This document shows positions 34,980 to 43,903 of a stretch of DNA of 64,000 bases, in pieces. Each line of letters begins with the position of its first letter. Within the stretch, counting starts at the first letter, position 1. The notes below the pieces were generated by a model. The model was not told where the DNA came from. It worked only from the letters and a program-made list of their open reading frames with translations, and made no database searches. The stretch is taken from NCBI RefSeq assembly GCF_030811855.1, contig NZ_JAUSRN010000019.1, positions 52,020-116,019 on the forward strand. The letters are read 5' to 3'. Made by a program: the position numbers and the translations under genes. The stretch comes from Variovorax paradoxus (GTDB lineage Bacteria > Pseudomonadota > Gammaproteobacteria > Burkholderiales > Burkholderiaceae_C).

Positions 34980-35915
34980 TCAAACCGACTGCACGCGCCT
35001 TACGTACTCCGCAGGCGTCGCCTCGAACCGCCTGCGGAACGCGCGGTTGAAATGCGCAGCGCTCTCGAACCCGACCTTCGCAGCCGCATCTCCCGGCCTC
35101 AGCCCGGCGCCCAGCATCAGCGTGCGCGCCTCTTCCAGGCGCAAGTCTCGAATGCAGCGCATCGGCGTGACCCCGGCCACCTCGCGAAAACTGTGCGCGA
35201 AGTGCGAAGGGCTCATGTGCACGTGGCCAGCGATCTCGGCCACCGACAGCGGCCGGCCCAGATGGCGGCGCATGAAGGCAATGGCTGTTTGTATGCGTGC
35301 GCCGGCCTTGGTGACCGCGCTCGCGCTGCGGATGGCGGCAGCGGCCTCGGAGCGCAGCAGCCGCAGCACGATCTCTTCGACGACCAGGGGCGCGAGCGTG
35401 CGGCGGTCCACCGGGTCGTCGGCCGAAAGCAGCAGGCGGGCGAAGGCCTCGACCACTTCCGGCGCCACCGGCGCCGTGAAGTTCTCGGTCACACGCGCCC
35501 GCTCGGCCATTAGCGTGCCGCTTTCCGCCAACGCGACGAAAGACTTGACCAGCACGTCGGGCGGCAGGTCGAGATGAATGGCGAGGTACGGCTCTTCGGC
35601 GCTCGCCGCGACGACCGTACCAAGGCACGCGACCTCGGCCCCGAGCACCAGGCACTGCGTGGCGCCGTAGTCGAGCGAGCGACGGTCGCCGCCAAGGTGC
35701 GCCGTCTTGCGGCCCTGCAAGACCACCACCACGCCCGGCGTGAGGCGCTGGGTTTTCTCGTAACGGATCGGGTGCGAGAACCGATAGCAGCGCAGGCCCG
35801 GATACAGCGCATCGGTACGGCCGTCCGCAGGAGTTCGGGCCGCGACCATGTCGCGCAGGCGGGCCCAGGCGGTGGGAACGGCGGCGTCGGGCTTGTTGTT
35901 GGCAACGGCTGGCAT
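34980..35915 (-). CDS. AraC-family transcriptional regulator
   Basis: The 311-residue protein has an AraC_N-type ligand domain (about 20-190, with YRFSHPIRYEKTQRL and VVVLQGRKTAHLG) and a C-terminal double helix-turn-helix (about 205-305: RPLSVAEIAGHVHMSPSHFAHSFR and GDAAAKVGFESAAHFNRAFRR). This type often regulates short oxidoreductase operons. The ABM gene lies 132 bases downstream on the same strand, and the esterase gene is divergent, so either may be a target. The gap of 269 bases upstream holds no clear operator that I can name. Confidence 0.88.
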   Translation of the reverse strand: MPAVANNKPDAAVPTAWARLRDMVAARTPADGRTDALYPGLRCYRFSHPIRYEKTQRLTPGVVVVLQGRKTAHLGGDRRSLDYGATQCLVLGAEVACLGTVVAASAEEPYLAIHLDLPPDVLVKSFVALAESGTLMAERARVTENFTAPVAPEVVEAFARLLLSADDPVDRRTLAPLVVEEIVLRLLRSEAAAAIRSASAVTKAGARIQTAIAFMRRHLGRPLSVAEIAGHVHMSPSHFAHSFREVAGVTPMRCIRDLRLEEARTLMLGAGLRPGDAAAKVGFESAAHFNRAFRRRFEATPAEYVRRVQSV

Positions 35916-36184
35916 CGGTTTGTCGTGGAGAAAAGAAAGTGTCCTGCGCAGGGTAGCCGCTCGATGCGCGCCCGCTGGCGGGGCAAGAGGCTGATCGATC
36001 CGGCCGGGTTCTCGCTGGCTTGCGACTGATACGATTTTTGCGCTTTCAATCTACCTCGATCAGCGCCGGAATTCCGGTGTGCCATGGCATCCTGAAAAGA
36101 AGGGAGGCCGCACCCGGCCGGCGCAGCTTTTTTGGCGAGGCGTCGATGAGCCTCTTCTCACACCGCAAGGTTCGAGGAACTCCG

Positions 36185-37123
36185 ATGCAGCTTGGGCGTG
36201 CATTTGTCGTATTTGTTGGAAGCTGGGCACTCGTGCTGGTCATGTCGAGTTGCGGCGGCGGGGGTGGGGGAGGTGGTGGCGGCGCCCTGCTGCCTGTTGC
36301 GGTAGTGCCGGCAACCGCGCCACCGGCCGATGCACCGCCCGCACCTCCTGCGGCCGCTCCGCCCGCGCCCGCCGAGCCGGCGCCTCCGGCTGAACAGCCG
36401 CCTCCCGCAACCAGCCGCGTCATCTCGGACACCATCACCTCCGCCAAGACGGGCGCCACCTATCCGATCGACATCTACCTGCCCGCCTCCTACGACGGCG
36501 GTTCGGCGAGTTATCCGGTCATTTATGCGATGGACGGCGATGCGATCTTCAATCCGCCCGGCTCGCGATTTGCCAACTTCAAGGACATCCTCGACGAGCG
36601 CGGCACGCAAGCGATCCTGGTCGGCATCGGCGGTTCGGCGCGCCGCGAGCAGGACTACACCTTGCCTGGCGCAAGGCCATATCACGAATTTTTGACGCTC
36701 GAGCTGGTGCCTTTCATCGAAACAAGATACCGCGCCGATGTAAAAAAGCGTTTGCTGACTGGTCTCTCGCTGAGCGGGAGCATGGCCGGAATCGCACTTT
36801 TTCTCGAAGGAGCGGCGGGCAACCTGACGTTCTCGCACTTCCTCTCGTTCGAAGGCGCTTTCGCCTTCCAAGAGGCCGAATACCAGAACCTCGAGCAGGA
36901 AATGCACGACGCGCTGTCTGGCAAGCCCCTGCCTGCAACCCTCATCCTCACGCGCTGCGGCAACCCGAAAGAGTGCAACTTCACGCCAGTCGATGGGATG
37001 TACATGCGGCTGCTGGCGCGCGGGTACCAGGGATTGACGGTCACGGAATTGACGTACTCGTCAACTCACACGCAAACCGATATCCCGTCGTTCACGGACG
37101 CCGTCGCCAAGCTGCTGCCATAG
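36185..37123 (+). CDS. Lipoprotein esterase (alpha/beta hydrolase) with poly-Gly linker
   Basis: The 312-residue product starts with a lipoprotein signal peptide ending SSC (Cys23), followed by ten consecutive Gly residues and a Pro/Ala-rich linker (about 34-75). The remainder is an esterase-D-like alpha/beta hydrolase: YPVIYAMDGDAIF, the nucleophile elbow GLSLSGS and a late HTQTD segment carrying the probable catalytic His. It should be anchored to a membrane and hydrolyse an ester, substrate unknown. The ATG follows GAGGA at seven bases; an upstream ATG (36146) is possible. It converges on wspR with 17 bases between stops. Confidence 0.82.
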   Translation: MQLGRAFVVFVGSWALVLVMSSCGGGGGGGGGGALLPVAVVPATAPPADAPPAPPAAAPPAPAEPAPPAEQPPPATSRVISDTITSAKTGATYPIDIYLPASYDGGSASYPVIYAMDGDAIFNPPGSRFANFKDILDERGTQAILVGIGGSARREQDYTLPGARPYHEFLTLELVPFIETRYRADVKKRLLTGLSLSGSMAGIALFLEGAAGNLTFSHFLSFEGAFAFQEAEYQNLEQEMHDALSGKPLPATLILTRCGNPKECNFTPVDGMYMRLLARGYQGLTVTELTYSSTHTQTDIPSFTDAVAKLLP

Positions 37124-37140
37124 CTCACGTAGCCGATCGG

Positions 37141-38178
37141 TCACCCTGCGGCCGCGCCCTCGTACATCGCCTCCTGGTTCTTGCCGGCTCGCTTGGCCTC
37201 GTAGAGCGCCTTGTCGGCGGCTTCGATGAGATCGAGAAAGGAGCCGTCGCGCGAAGGAACCATCGATGCGCCGCCGATGCTCACGGTCAGGTACCCGGCC
37301 ACGGAAGAACGGCTATGCACCAGCGCCATGCCCTCCACCGACATGCGAAGCCTCCGGGCCACGGCAAGAGCCCCCTCCTGGGGCGTGGTCCTCATGATGA
37401 GCGCGAACTCCTCGCCGCCGAAGCGGGCGACGAGATCGGTCGATCGGCTGACATTCAGCTGCAAGGTATTCGCCACCTTCTTCAAGACCTCGTCGCCGGC
37501 CAGGTGGCCATAGGTGTCGTTGTATTGCTTGAAGTCGTCGATGTCGATCATGAGCACGGAGAGTGCGCTCTGGTCGCGCAGCGCCCGGCTCCATTCGTCC
37601 TGGATGTATTCATCGAAACGGCGCCGGTTGCAGACGCCGGTGAGCCCGTCCGAATGGGACATTCGCTGAAGTTCGATGTTCTTTTCCATCAGCTGCCGCT
37701 GGCTCTCGCGCAGTGCGCGATAGGCTTCGTCGCGCTCCAGTTGGTTCAGGTAAGCCTTCGAGTGGTAGCGGATGCGCGCGATCAGTTCGACCTGGCTCGG
37801 CAGCTTGACGAGATAGTCGTTGGCGCCGGCCGCAAAGGCGTCGCCCTTGGCCGCCGGGTCTTCCTTGGTCGACAGCACCACGATCGGTATCTCTGCGGTG
37901 GCCGGATTGGCGCGGTACCGGCGAACCAGCGTCAAGCCGTCGATGGTGGGCATGACCAGGTCCTGCAGGATCACCGTCGCCCCGACCTGCTCGGCCACCG
38001 TGAGCGCTTCGGCCGGATCGGAGCAGTAGTGAAAATCGATGTTCGGCTGATTCAGCAGCGCGCGGCGCACCGCCTCGCCCACCATCGCCTGGTCGTCCAC
38101 CAGCAGCACCATGACCCGGTAGGCCTTGCCAGCGGGCGGTCTTGGCACGCCTCCCTCCTGCGATTCGGTTCCGATCAT
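37141..38178 (-). CDS. wspR: Response regulator/diguanylate cyclase WspR
   Basis: This is the output of the Wsp system and makes cyclic di-GMP when phosphorylated. The 345-residue product has a receiver domain (phospho-acceptor Asp73 in LQDLVMP), a coiled-coil stalk (about 145-175) and a GGDEF domain with the active motif GGEEF (254-258). The inhibitory I-site RSTD (245-248) sits five residues before it, so product inhibition should be intact. It starts on an ATG overlapping the wspF stop. Confidence 0.95.
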   Translation of the reverse strand: MIGTESQEGGVPRPPAGKAYRVMVLLVDDQAMVGEAVRRALLNQPNIDFHYCSDPAEALTVAEQVGATVILQDLVMPTIDGLTLVRRYRANPATAEIPIVVLSTKEDPAAKGDAFAAGANDYLVKLPSQVELIARIRYHSKAYLNQLERDEAYRALRESQRQLMEKNIELQRMSHSDGLTGVCNRRRFDEYIQDEWSRALRDQSALSVLMIDIDDFKQYNDTYGHLAGDEVLKKVANTLQLNVSRSTDLVARFGGEEFALIMRTTPQEGALAVARRLRMSVEGMALVHSRSSVAGYLTVSIGGASMVPSRDGSFLDLIEAADKALYEAKRAGKNQEAMYEGAAAG

Positions 38179-39218
38179 GGTGGCCCCCCGGGTTCGGTCT
38201 GGGTGGAAAGAACATTGCAAAGTTGCGCCGCAATCGCTTCGATCGGCAGCACGTCGACCGCCGCATCCATCGCGACGGCCGCCTTGGGCATGCCATAGAC
38301 AGCGCTGCTGGCCTCGTCTTGCGCGATGGTGTGGTGGCCCTTGTCGCGCAAGGCTTTCAGGCCATGCGCACCGTCGCGCCCCATGCCGGTCAGCAGCACT
38401 CCGACGACCTCGCCGCGCCACAGCGTGCAGGCGCTGTGAAAGAACACGTCGACCGAGGGGCGGTACACGTAGCTCTGCGGGGCGCGCGTGTAGGCGAGCC
38501 GCTCGCGCGCGACCAGCCGCAGATGGTCGTTGGTCGCCGCCAGCAGCACCCTGCCCGGCGATGGCCGATCGCCCTCCCGGGCCAGCTCGACCGGCAGCGC
38601 CGAATGCTGCGCCAGCCAGTGCGCCATGCCGGCGGCAAACTGCTCGTCGACGTGCTGGACGATGACGATGGCCACCGGAAAGTCGGCCGGCAAGCCCCGA
38701 AGCAGCGTCGCCAGCGCCGCCGGCCCGCCCGCCGACGCGCCAATGGCGACCAGGCGTTCCGGCCGGCGGCCTCCAGGTTCCGCCGCGACTCGCGCGCCGC
38801 CGGTCGCGGTGGACGCGCTGCGGTCGCCGATCAGCCGGGCGATGATCTCGATCTTTGCCAGCACGGCCGCGGCGCCGGCCCGCGGGTTACCGTTGCCGAT
38901 GGCCGGCGCATCGACCACATCGAGCGCCCCGTGGCCCATCGCCTCGAAGATGCGGGAGGTGTTGGCGCCCATGTCGGCGGTCACGAGCAGGATGGCGCAC
39001 GGCGTCGCGGACATGATGCGCCGCGTGGCCTCGACGCCGTCCATTTCAGGCATCAGCAGATCCATGAGGATGAGGTCCGGCCTCAGTTCAGCGCAGCGCT
39101 GCACGGCCTCTGCGCCGTTCTCGGCCACCCAGACCAAGTGGTGCTCGGGCCGCAGCGCCAGCACGCGTCGCAGGGCCTCCACCGCCATCGGCAGGTCGTT
39201 GACGATGGCGATCTTCAT
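38175..39218 (-). CDS. wspF: Chemotaxis-type methylesterase WspF (CheB-like)
   Basis: WspF removes methyl groups from the WspA receptor and so damps the signal. The 347-residue protein has a receiver domain (Asp53 in LMDLLMP) and a CheB methylesterase domain with the catalytic Ser162 in GASAGGP, His in VQHVDE and Asp in GMGRDGAHG. In Pseudomonas, loss of WspF locks the system on. It overlaps wspE and wspR by 4 bases each. Confidence 0.94.
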   Translation of the reverse strand: MKIAIVNDLPMAVEALRRVLALRPEHHLVWVAENGAEAVQRCAELRPDLILMDLLMPEMDGVEATRRIMSATPCAILLVTADMGANTSRIFEAMGHGALDVVDAPAIGNGNPRAGAAAVLAKIEIIARLIGDRSASTATGGARVAAEPGGRRPERLVAIGASAGGPAALATLLRGLPADFPVAIVIVQHVDEQFAAGMAHWLAQHSALPVELAREGDRPSPGRVLLAATNDHLRLVARERLAYTRAPQSYVYRPSVDVFFHSACTLWRGEVVGVLLTGMGRDGAHGLKALRDKGHHTIAQDEASSAVYGMPKAAVAMDAAVDVLPIEAIAAQLCNVLSTQTEPGGPP

Positions 39219-41455
39219 GCGACGGCCTCGCCGATCAGGTCGACCACCGCCTGGAGTAGCGTCTCGTCGTGAAAGCTGCCCTTGGTCAAGTAGTGGTCGG
39301 CGCCGGCCTCCAACCCGCGGCGGTGATCTTCGGCGCGGTCCTTGTACGACATGATCATGACCGGCAGGGACTTCAGGTTGGGGTTCTTCTTGACCAGGGC
39401 CACCAGTTCGATGCCGTCCATGCGCGGCATGTCGACGTCGGTCACCAGCAGGTCGAAGTGGCCGGTGCGCACGGCGTTCCAGCCGTCCATGCCGTCGACG
39501 GCCACCTCGACCTCGTAGCCGTGCTGCGCAAGCAGCTTGCGTTCGAGCTCGCGCACCGTCAGCGAGTCGTCGACCACCAGCACGCGCTTGGGCCTTCTTC
39601 CATCGACGGCGGCATGGCCCGGCTGGGCCTGGCTCAGATGGCCGGATGCGATGAGCTTCTGCACCGAGCGGATCATGTCCTCGACGTCGATGATGAGCAC
39701 CGGCGAGCCGTCTTCCATCAACGCACCGGCGCTGATGTCCTTGATCTTGCCCAGGCGCGGATCGAGCGCGTGCACCACGAGCTCGCGCTCGCCGAGGAAG
39801 CGGTCCACCACCACACCATAGGTGTCGTCGTGGTCGCCGATGACGACCACCGCCAGGTCGCCGCCGGCGGCCTGGGGCTCTTCCGCCTGCAGGATCTGAT
39901 GTGCGGTCACGAGTCCGATGCGCCGCCCGTCGACCTCGATGTGCTGCCGGCCTTCGAGCAGTTCGACCTGCCCGGGCGCGACCCTCGCGGCGCGGACGAT
40001 GCGGGCCAGCGGAAAGGCATAGGGCTCGCCGCCGACGTCCGCGAGCAAGGTGCGCACGACCGAGAGCGTGAGCGGCAATTGCAGCTGGAAGCGCGTGCCC
40101 TGCCCGGCCTCTGTCGACACGCGCACGCTGCCGCGCACCTGCTTCACCATGTCCTGCACGGCGTCCAGCCCGACGCCGCGGCCCGACATGTCGGTGACGC
40201 GGTTGCTGAGCGTGAAGCCTGGCAGGAACAGGAACTCCAGCAGCTCGGCCTCTGAGAGCTCGGCCGCAAGCTCCGCCTTGGTGTGATTGCGTTCGACCAC
40301 GGCGCGGCGCATGGCGTCGAGCGAAATGCCTCGCCCATCGTCGGAGACGGAGATTTCCAGTGCACCGGCGCTGTGGCGCGCTTCAAGCCGCACGACGCCT
40401 TCCGCGGGCTTGCCCGCGACACGGCGCTGCTCGGGCGACTCGATGCCGTGGTCGATTGCATTGCGCAACAGGTGGCCGAGCGGAGCATCCAGCCGCTCGA
40501 GCACGTCGCGGTCCACCGGCGTCGCGGCACCGACGATCTCGAGCCGGACCTGCTTGCCAAGCGAGCGGCCGAGGTCGCGCAGCATGCGCGGCGTGGCATG
40601 GACGCCGTCGGCGAACGGCCGCATGCGGCAGGCCACCGCCTCGTCGTACAGCCGGCGCGACAGGTCGGCCGAGCGCCGCTCGAAAGTCTCCATGTCGGCG
40701 AGCCCCTCCGCCAGCAACTGCTCGCACTCGGCAACGCGCCGCTTGATCTCATCCAGTGCTATCCGGGTGCGCTCTTCCGGAGATGCGGTCGGCACGGCGG
40801 CGTGATCGTGCAGCGCGTCGAGCCTTTGCACGGTCTCGTGCTGCAGCCGCTTGAGCCGCAGCAGCGAGTCGGCGAAGGGCCGAAGCCAGCGAGCGGCCAC
40901 CAGCGATTCGCCGGCCAGGCCGAGCAGCCGGTTCAGGTTGTCGGCACTGACGCGCACCACGCGGTCCTGGGCGGTGCTTTCGGCCGTGGCGGCAGGCGAC
41001 CTCATGAGAGCTTCCTCAGATGCGGGCATCGCTGCGTCCGGCCCCGGATCGCTCTTGCCGTCGTCCTGCATCGCGCTTTCCAGCGCCAGGGCGAATGCCT
41101 TCACTTGCGGCGAGTCGAGGGGCTCCATCTCCGGGGATTGGGCAAAGCGCGCGAGCAGGTCCACGCCGCCGAGCAGCAGGTCGATGTGACTTTGGCGCAA
41201 TCGCAGCCTGCCATCTTGCGCGGCGACGAAGCAGTCTTCCATGGCGTGGGCCACGCCGACCGCGGCGGCGATGTCGACGATGCGTGCGGCGCCCTTGAGC
41301 GAATGGGCGGCGCGCATGCAGGCCTCCAGCTGATCGGCGGCCTCCGGGTCCCGCTCCAGGGCGAGCAGCCCCGCCGTCAGCAGGGGCGCCTGGTTCTCCA
41401 CCTCGACGCGGAACAGCTCCAGCATCGACAGTTCGCTGAGATCCTTGGCGGTCAC
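39215..41455 (-). CDS. wspE: CheA-like hybrid histidine kinase WspE
   Basis: WspE phosphorylates WspR and WspF in response to WspA. The 746-residue protein has an HPt domain (phospho-His51 in RAAHSLKGAAR), a CheA-type dimerisation/kinase core (HLLRNAIDHGIE, DDGRGIS, MSGRGVGLD), a CheW-like domain and a C-terminal receiver (Asp673 in VTDVDMP). The GTG start overlaps the wspD stop. Confidence 0.95.
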   Translation of the reverse strand: MTAKDLSELSMLELFRVEVENQAPLLTAGLLALERDPEAADQLEACMRAAHSLKGAARIVDIAAAVGVAHAMEDCFVAAQDGRLRLRQSHIDLLLGGVDLLARFAQSPEMEPLDSPQVKAFALALESAMQDDGKSDPGPDAAMPASEEALMRSPAATAESTAQDRVVRVSADNLNRLLGLAGESLVAARWLRPFADSLLRLKRLQHETVQRLDALHDHAAVPTASPEERTRIALDEIKRRVAECEQLLAEGLADMETFERRSADLSRRLYDEAVACRMRPFADGVHATPRMLRDLGRSLGKQVRLEIVGAATPVDRDVLERLDAPLGHLLRNAIDHGIESPEQRRVAGKPAEGVVRLEARHSAGALEISVSDDGRGISLDAMRRAVVERNHTKAELAAELSEAELLEFLFLPGFTLSNRVTDMSGRGVGLDAVQDMVKQVRGSVRVSTEAGQGTRFQLQLPLTLSVVRTLLADVGGEPYAFPLARIVRAARVAPGQVELLEGRQHIEVDGRRIGLVTAHQILQAEEPQAAGGDLAVVVIGDHDDTYGVVVDRFLGERELVVHALDPRLGKIKDISAGALMEDGSPVLIIDVEDMIRSVQKLIASGHLSQAQPGHAAVDGRRPKRVLVVDDSLTVRELERKLLAQHGYEVEVAVDGMDGWNAVRTGHFDLLVTDVDMPRMDGIELVALVKKNPNLKSLPVMIMSYKDRAEDHRRGLEAGADHYLTKGSFHDETLLQAVVDLIGEAVA

Positions 41456-42150
41456 GCCAGGCTCCGGTGAAGTGTGTAGAACAGCAATTGCTCGTCGAGC
41501 AGGCCGACCGAATGCTCATGCCACGCTAGGATCGCCTTCGAATAAGGAGCGGTGGCGCGGGCGATGGTGGCCGGCACCTCCTTCAGCGTGCCGGGATCGA
41601 AGCGCGCGATGCCGTGCATCTCGTCGACCGCAAAGCCGAGCCGCTGACCGTCGAGGCCGATCACCACCAGGCGCCGCAACGCCTCGCGCTGCCGTGCGTG
41701 CCCCGTCTCCGCGGCGCGCGCCAAACCCAGCATGCTGCCGAGCAGCACACAGACCAGCAGTTCGCCGCGCACGTTGGCCACGCCCTGCACGATCCCTCCG
41801 CGCCGCCCGGGCAGCGAATGGATCGCAGGCAGGGCCGCAACTTCCAGCAAGACCTGCGTCGGCAGGGCCAGCCATTCGGTCCCGATGCGAAAGACGATGG
41901 CCGACTCCACATCGGACTGGCCGGCCTTGGGCGCCTGGGCCATGTGGCGCGTGCACTCGGCAAGGTAGTCGGGCGGCGCCTCCCGGTCCAGCAGGGCCAG
42001 TGCGGCGGCGCCATGGACGGGACACCGGTTGCAGTGCACGTGCTGCCTGAGTTGCGGGCAGGTGCCATCGCCCTGCACGCCGATGCGATTCCAGCAATCG
42101 TCGATGGCGGCATGCCCGGCGCCTTCGGCAAGCATCGGTGCGGCTGTCAT
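41452..42150 (-). CDS. wspD: CheW-like coupling protein WspD
   Basis: WspD is one of two CheW adaptors joining WspA to WspE. The 232-residue protein has an N-terminal Cys-containing leader with several cysteines (CPQLRQHVHCNRCPVHG), typical of this subgroup, and a CheW domain (FRIGTEWLALPTQVLLEV; GVANVRGELLVCV). The ATG overlaps wspC by 4 bases at its end. Confidence 0.92.
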   Translation of the reverse strand: MTAAPMLAEGAGHAAIDDCWNRIGVQGDGTCPQLRQHVHCNRCPVHGAAALALLDREAPPDYLAECTRHMAQAPKAGQSDVESAIVFRIGTEWLALPTQVLLEVAALPAIHSLPGRRGGIVQGVANVRGELLVCVLLGSMLGLARAAETGHARQREALRRLVVIGLDGQRLGFAVDEMHGIARFDPGTLKEVPATIARATAPYSKAILAWHEHSVGLLDEQLLFYTLHRSLA

Positions 42151-43418
42151 CGGTCAGGCCCCGCCGCCTGGTGCTGCCGGCTCGCGCGACGCTGCAGGCG
42201 CTGCGCACCTGCCTCGTCGCCGCGCTTGCGCAGCAGCAGCGCGAGATGGATCAGTGCCTCGTGATGGTCGGGCTCCAGGTAGAGCGCCTTGCGGTACTGC
42301 TCGGCGGCATCTTCCGCGTTGCCGCTTGCGTCGCGCACCAGGCCGAGCAGGTGGAACACCTCGGCCGAAGGGCCGTGCTGGCGCAGGTGCGCCTCGCAAT
42401 GTGCCGCAGCTTCGGCCAGATGCCCCTGGTCGGCCAGACGCCGCGCGCGGTCGATGCCTGTCGGCGCTTCGGCCGGCGCCGCAGCCCGCGGCATCGCGGC
42501 AGACGTGGGGACCAATCGGGGCCGAGCGGCGGATGGAAATGGGGCCGCGGCCACCGGCATCGGCCTGCGCACGGGCGTGTCTGGCGCATGCACCGCGCGC
42601 AGCATCTTCGTGTCGCCGACATCCGCCGGCCCCTTGTGAAAGGCGAACGCAAGCGGAAGCTTCGCGGAGATGAAGCCGTGGTCCGACAGCAAGGCCGTCT
42701 CCGATGGACCGACGAACAGCCAGCCGCGCGGCTTGAGTAGCCGCTTCAGCACCGCGATGGCACGATCCTGCGTGGCGCGATCGAAGTAGATCAGCACGTT
42801 GCGGCAAAAGATGACGTCGTAGAGTTCCGCCTCGGCCATGAGGCCGTCCAGCAGGTTGCCGTGCCGGAATCGCACCGGCCGGCGCACCGCATCCACAGGG
42901 TTCTGGCCGCCCGCGGTTTCGACGAAGTAGCGATCGCGAAACGACAGGTCGCTGCCGCGAAACGAGTTGCGGCCGTACACCGCACGCTGCGCCCGCTCCA
43001 GCGCGCGGGTGCTGATGTCGACGGCGTCGATGCGCAGCGCACTTTCCGGAAAGCCGGCATCCAGCAGAGCCATGGCCATCGAGTAAGGCTCTTCGCCCGT
43101 CGCGCACGGCACGCTCAGCAGGCGCAGATCCATCGACCCCTGCGCGGCGCGCTCGCCTTCGCCAGCCAGGCGCGCCAGCGCCGCGAAGGACGCCGGATCG
43201 CGAAAGAACCATGTCTCCGGAACGACCACAGCCTCGATGAGTTCCTGCATCTCGGGCGCAGAACTGCCGAGCCGCTCCCAGTAGGCCTGTGCGTCCGGCA
43301 GCTGGCAGGCGGCCAACCGCTCCTGCACCGCGCGCCGGACGACCGCCGAGCCGATCGAGGCGGCGTCAAGCCCCATCGCCTGCTTCAGCAGCTGCTCGAA
43401 CGGAGCGACGTCGATCAC
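42147..43418 (-). CDS. wspC: CheR-like methyltransferase WspC with TPR tail
   Basis: WspC methylates the WspA receptor. Residues 1-270 form the CheR methyltransferase (PETWFFRD; LSVPCATGEEPYSMAMAL; VDISTRALERAQRAVYG; IFCRNVLIYFD), and after a Pro/Ala linker the last about 110 residues hold TPR repeats (ARRLADQGHLAEAAAHCEAH; VRDASGNAEDAAEQYRKAL), as in Pseudomonas WspC. The start is a GTG overlapping the wspB stop. Confidence 0.94.
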   Translation of the reverse strand: MIDVAPFEQLLKQAMGLDAASIGSAVVRRAVQERLAACQLPDAQAYWERLGSSAPEMQELIEAVVVPETWFFRDPASFAALARLAGEGERAAQGSMDLRLLSVPCATGEEPYSMAMALLDAGFPESALRIDAVDISTRALERAQRAVYGRNSFRGSDLSFRDRYFVETAGGQNPVDAVRRPVRFRHGNLLDGLMAEAELYDVIFCRNVLIYFDRATQDRAIAVLKRLLKPRGWLFVGPSETALLSDHGFISAKLPLAFAFHKGPADVGDTKMLRAVHAPDTPVRRPMPVAAAPFPSAARPRLVPTSAAMPRAAAPAEAPTGIDRARRLADQGHLAEAAAHCEAHLRQHGPSAEVFHLLGLVRDASGNAEDAAEQYRKALYLEPDHHEALIHLALLLRKRGDEAGAQRLQRRASRQHQAAGPDR

Positions 43419-43903
43419 GCGGGCATCGCCTCGTTTTTGAACAGCAGCGCCTGCAGTGCCGGCGGCAGCAGGTGCTGCACCTCGATGCGCTGGATCAAAC
43501 CGCGCGCGTCGGCCGTGACCGGACCCAGGTAGGAAGCCGCATCGATGCTGACGCCTGCGGGAACGAAGTCGCCCTCATCGCGCCGCAGCGTTTCGGTCGC
43601 GCGTTCGGCCAAGAGGCCCAACAGATGGGGCCCGTGGGTCGGGTCGGGAAAATGCACGAGCACGATGCGCGTGCTCAGGCGGTTTGCACAGGGGCGGTTG
43701 AGCGCCAGTTGGCCGAGGTCGATCACCGGCGCCGGGCTCCCGCGGTAGTGGCACAAGCCGGCCACCGCCGGGGGCGCGTGGGGGATCTCTTTCACGCCGA
43801 GCCGCGGCAGCACGGCGACGACCTGGCCCGCGTCGAGCGCGTAGCGTTCAGTGCCGAGTTGAAAAAGGAGGAACAGCATCTGGCCGGCCCTCGCTTGCCT
43901 CAC
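43415..43903 (-). CDS. wspB: CheW-like coupling protein WspB
   Basis: The 162-residue protein is a single CheW domain (FQLGTERYALDAGQVV; PAVAGLCHYRGSPAPVIDLGQL). It should bridge WspA and WspE at one of the two CheW positions. The GTG start overlaps the wspA stop; an ATG eight codons later (43879, MLFLLFQLG) is closer to the family start and follows GAGGG, so it may be the real one. Confidence 0.92.
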   Translation of the reverse strand: MRQARAGQMLFLLFQLGTERYALDAGQVVAVLPRLGVKEIPHAPPAVAGLCHYRGSPAPVIDLGQLALNRPCANRLSTRIVLVHFPDPTHGPHLLGLLAERATETLRRDEGDFVPAGVSIDAASYLGPVTADARGLIQRIEVQHLLPPALQALLFKNEAMPA

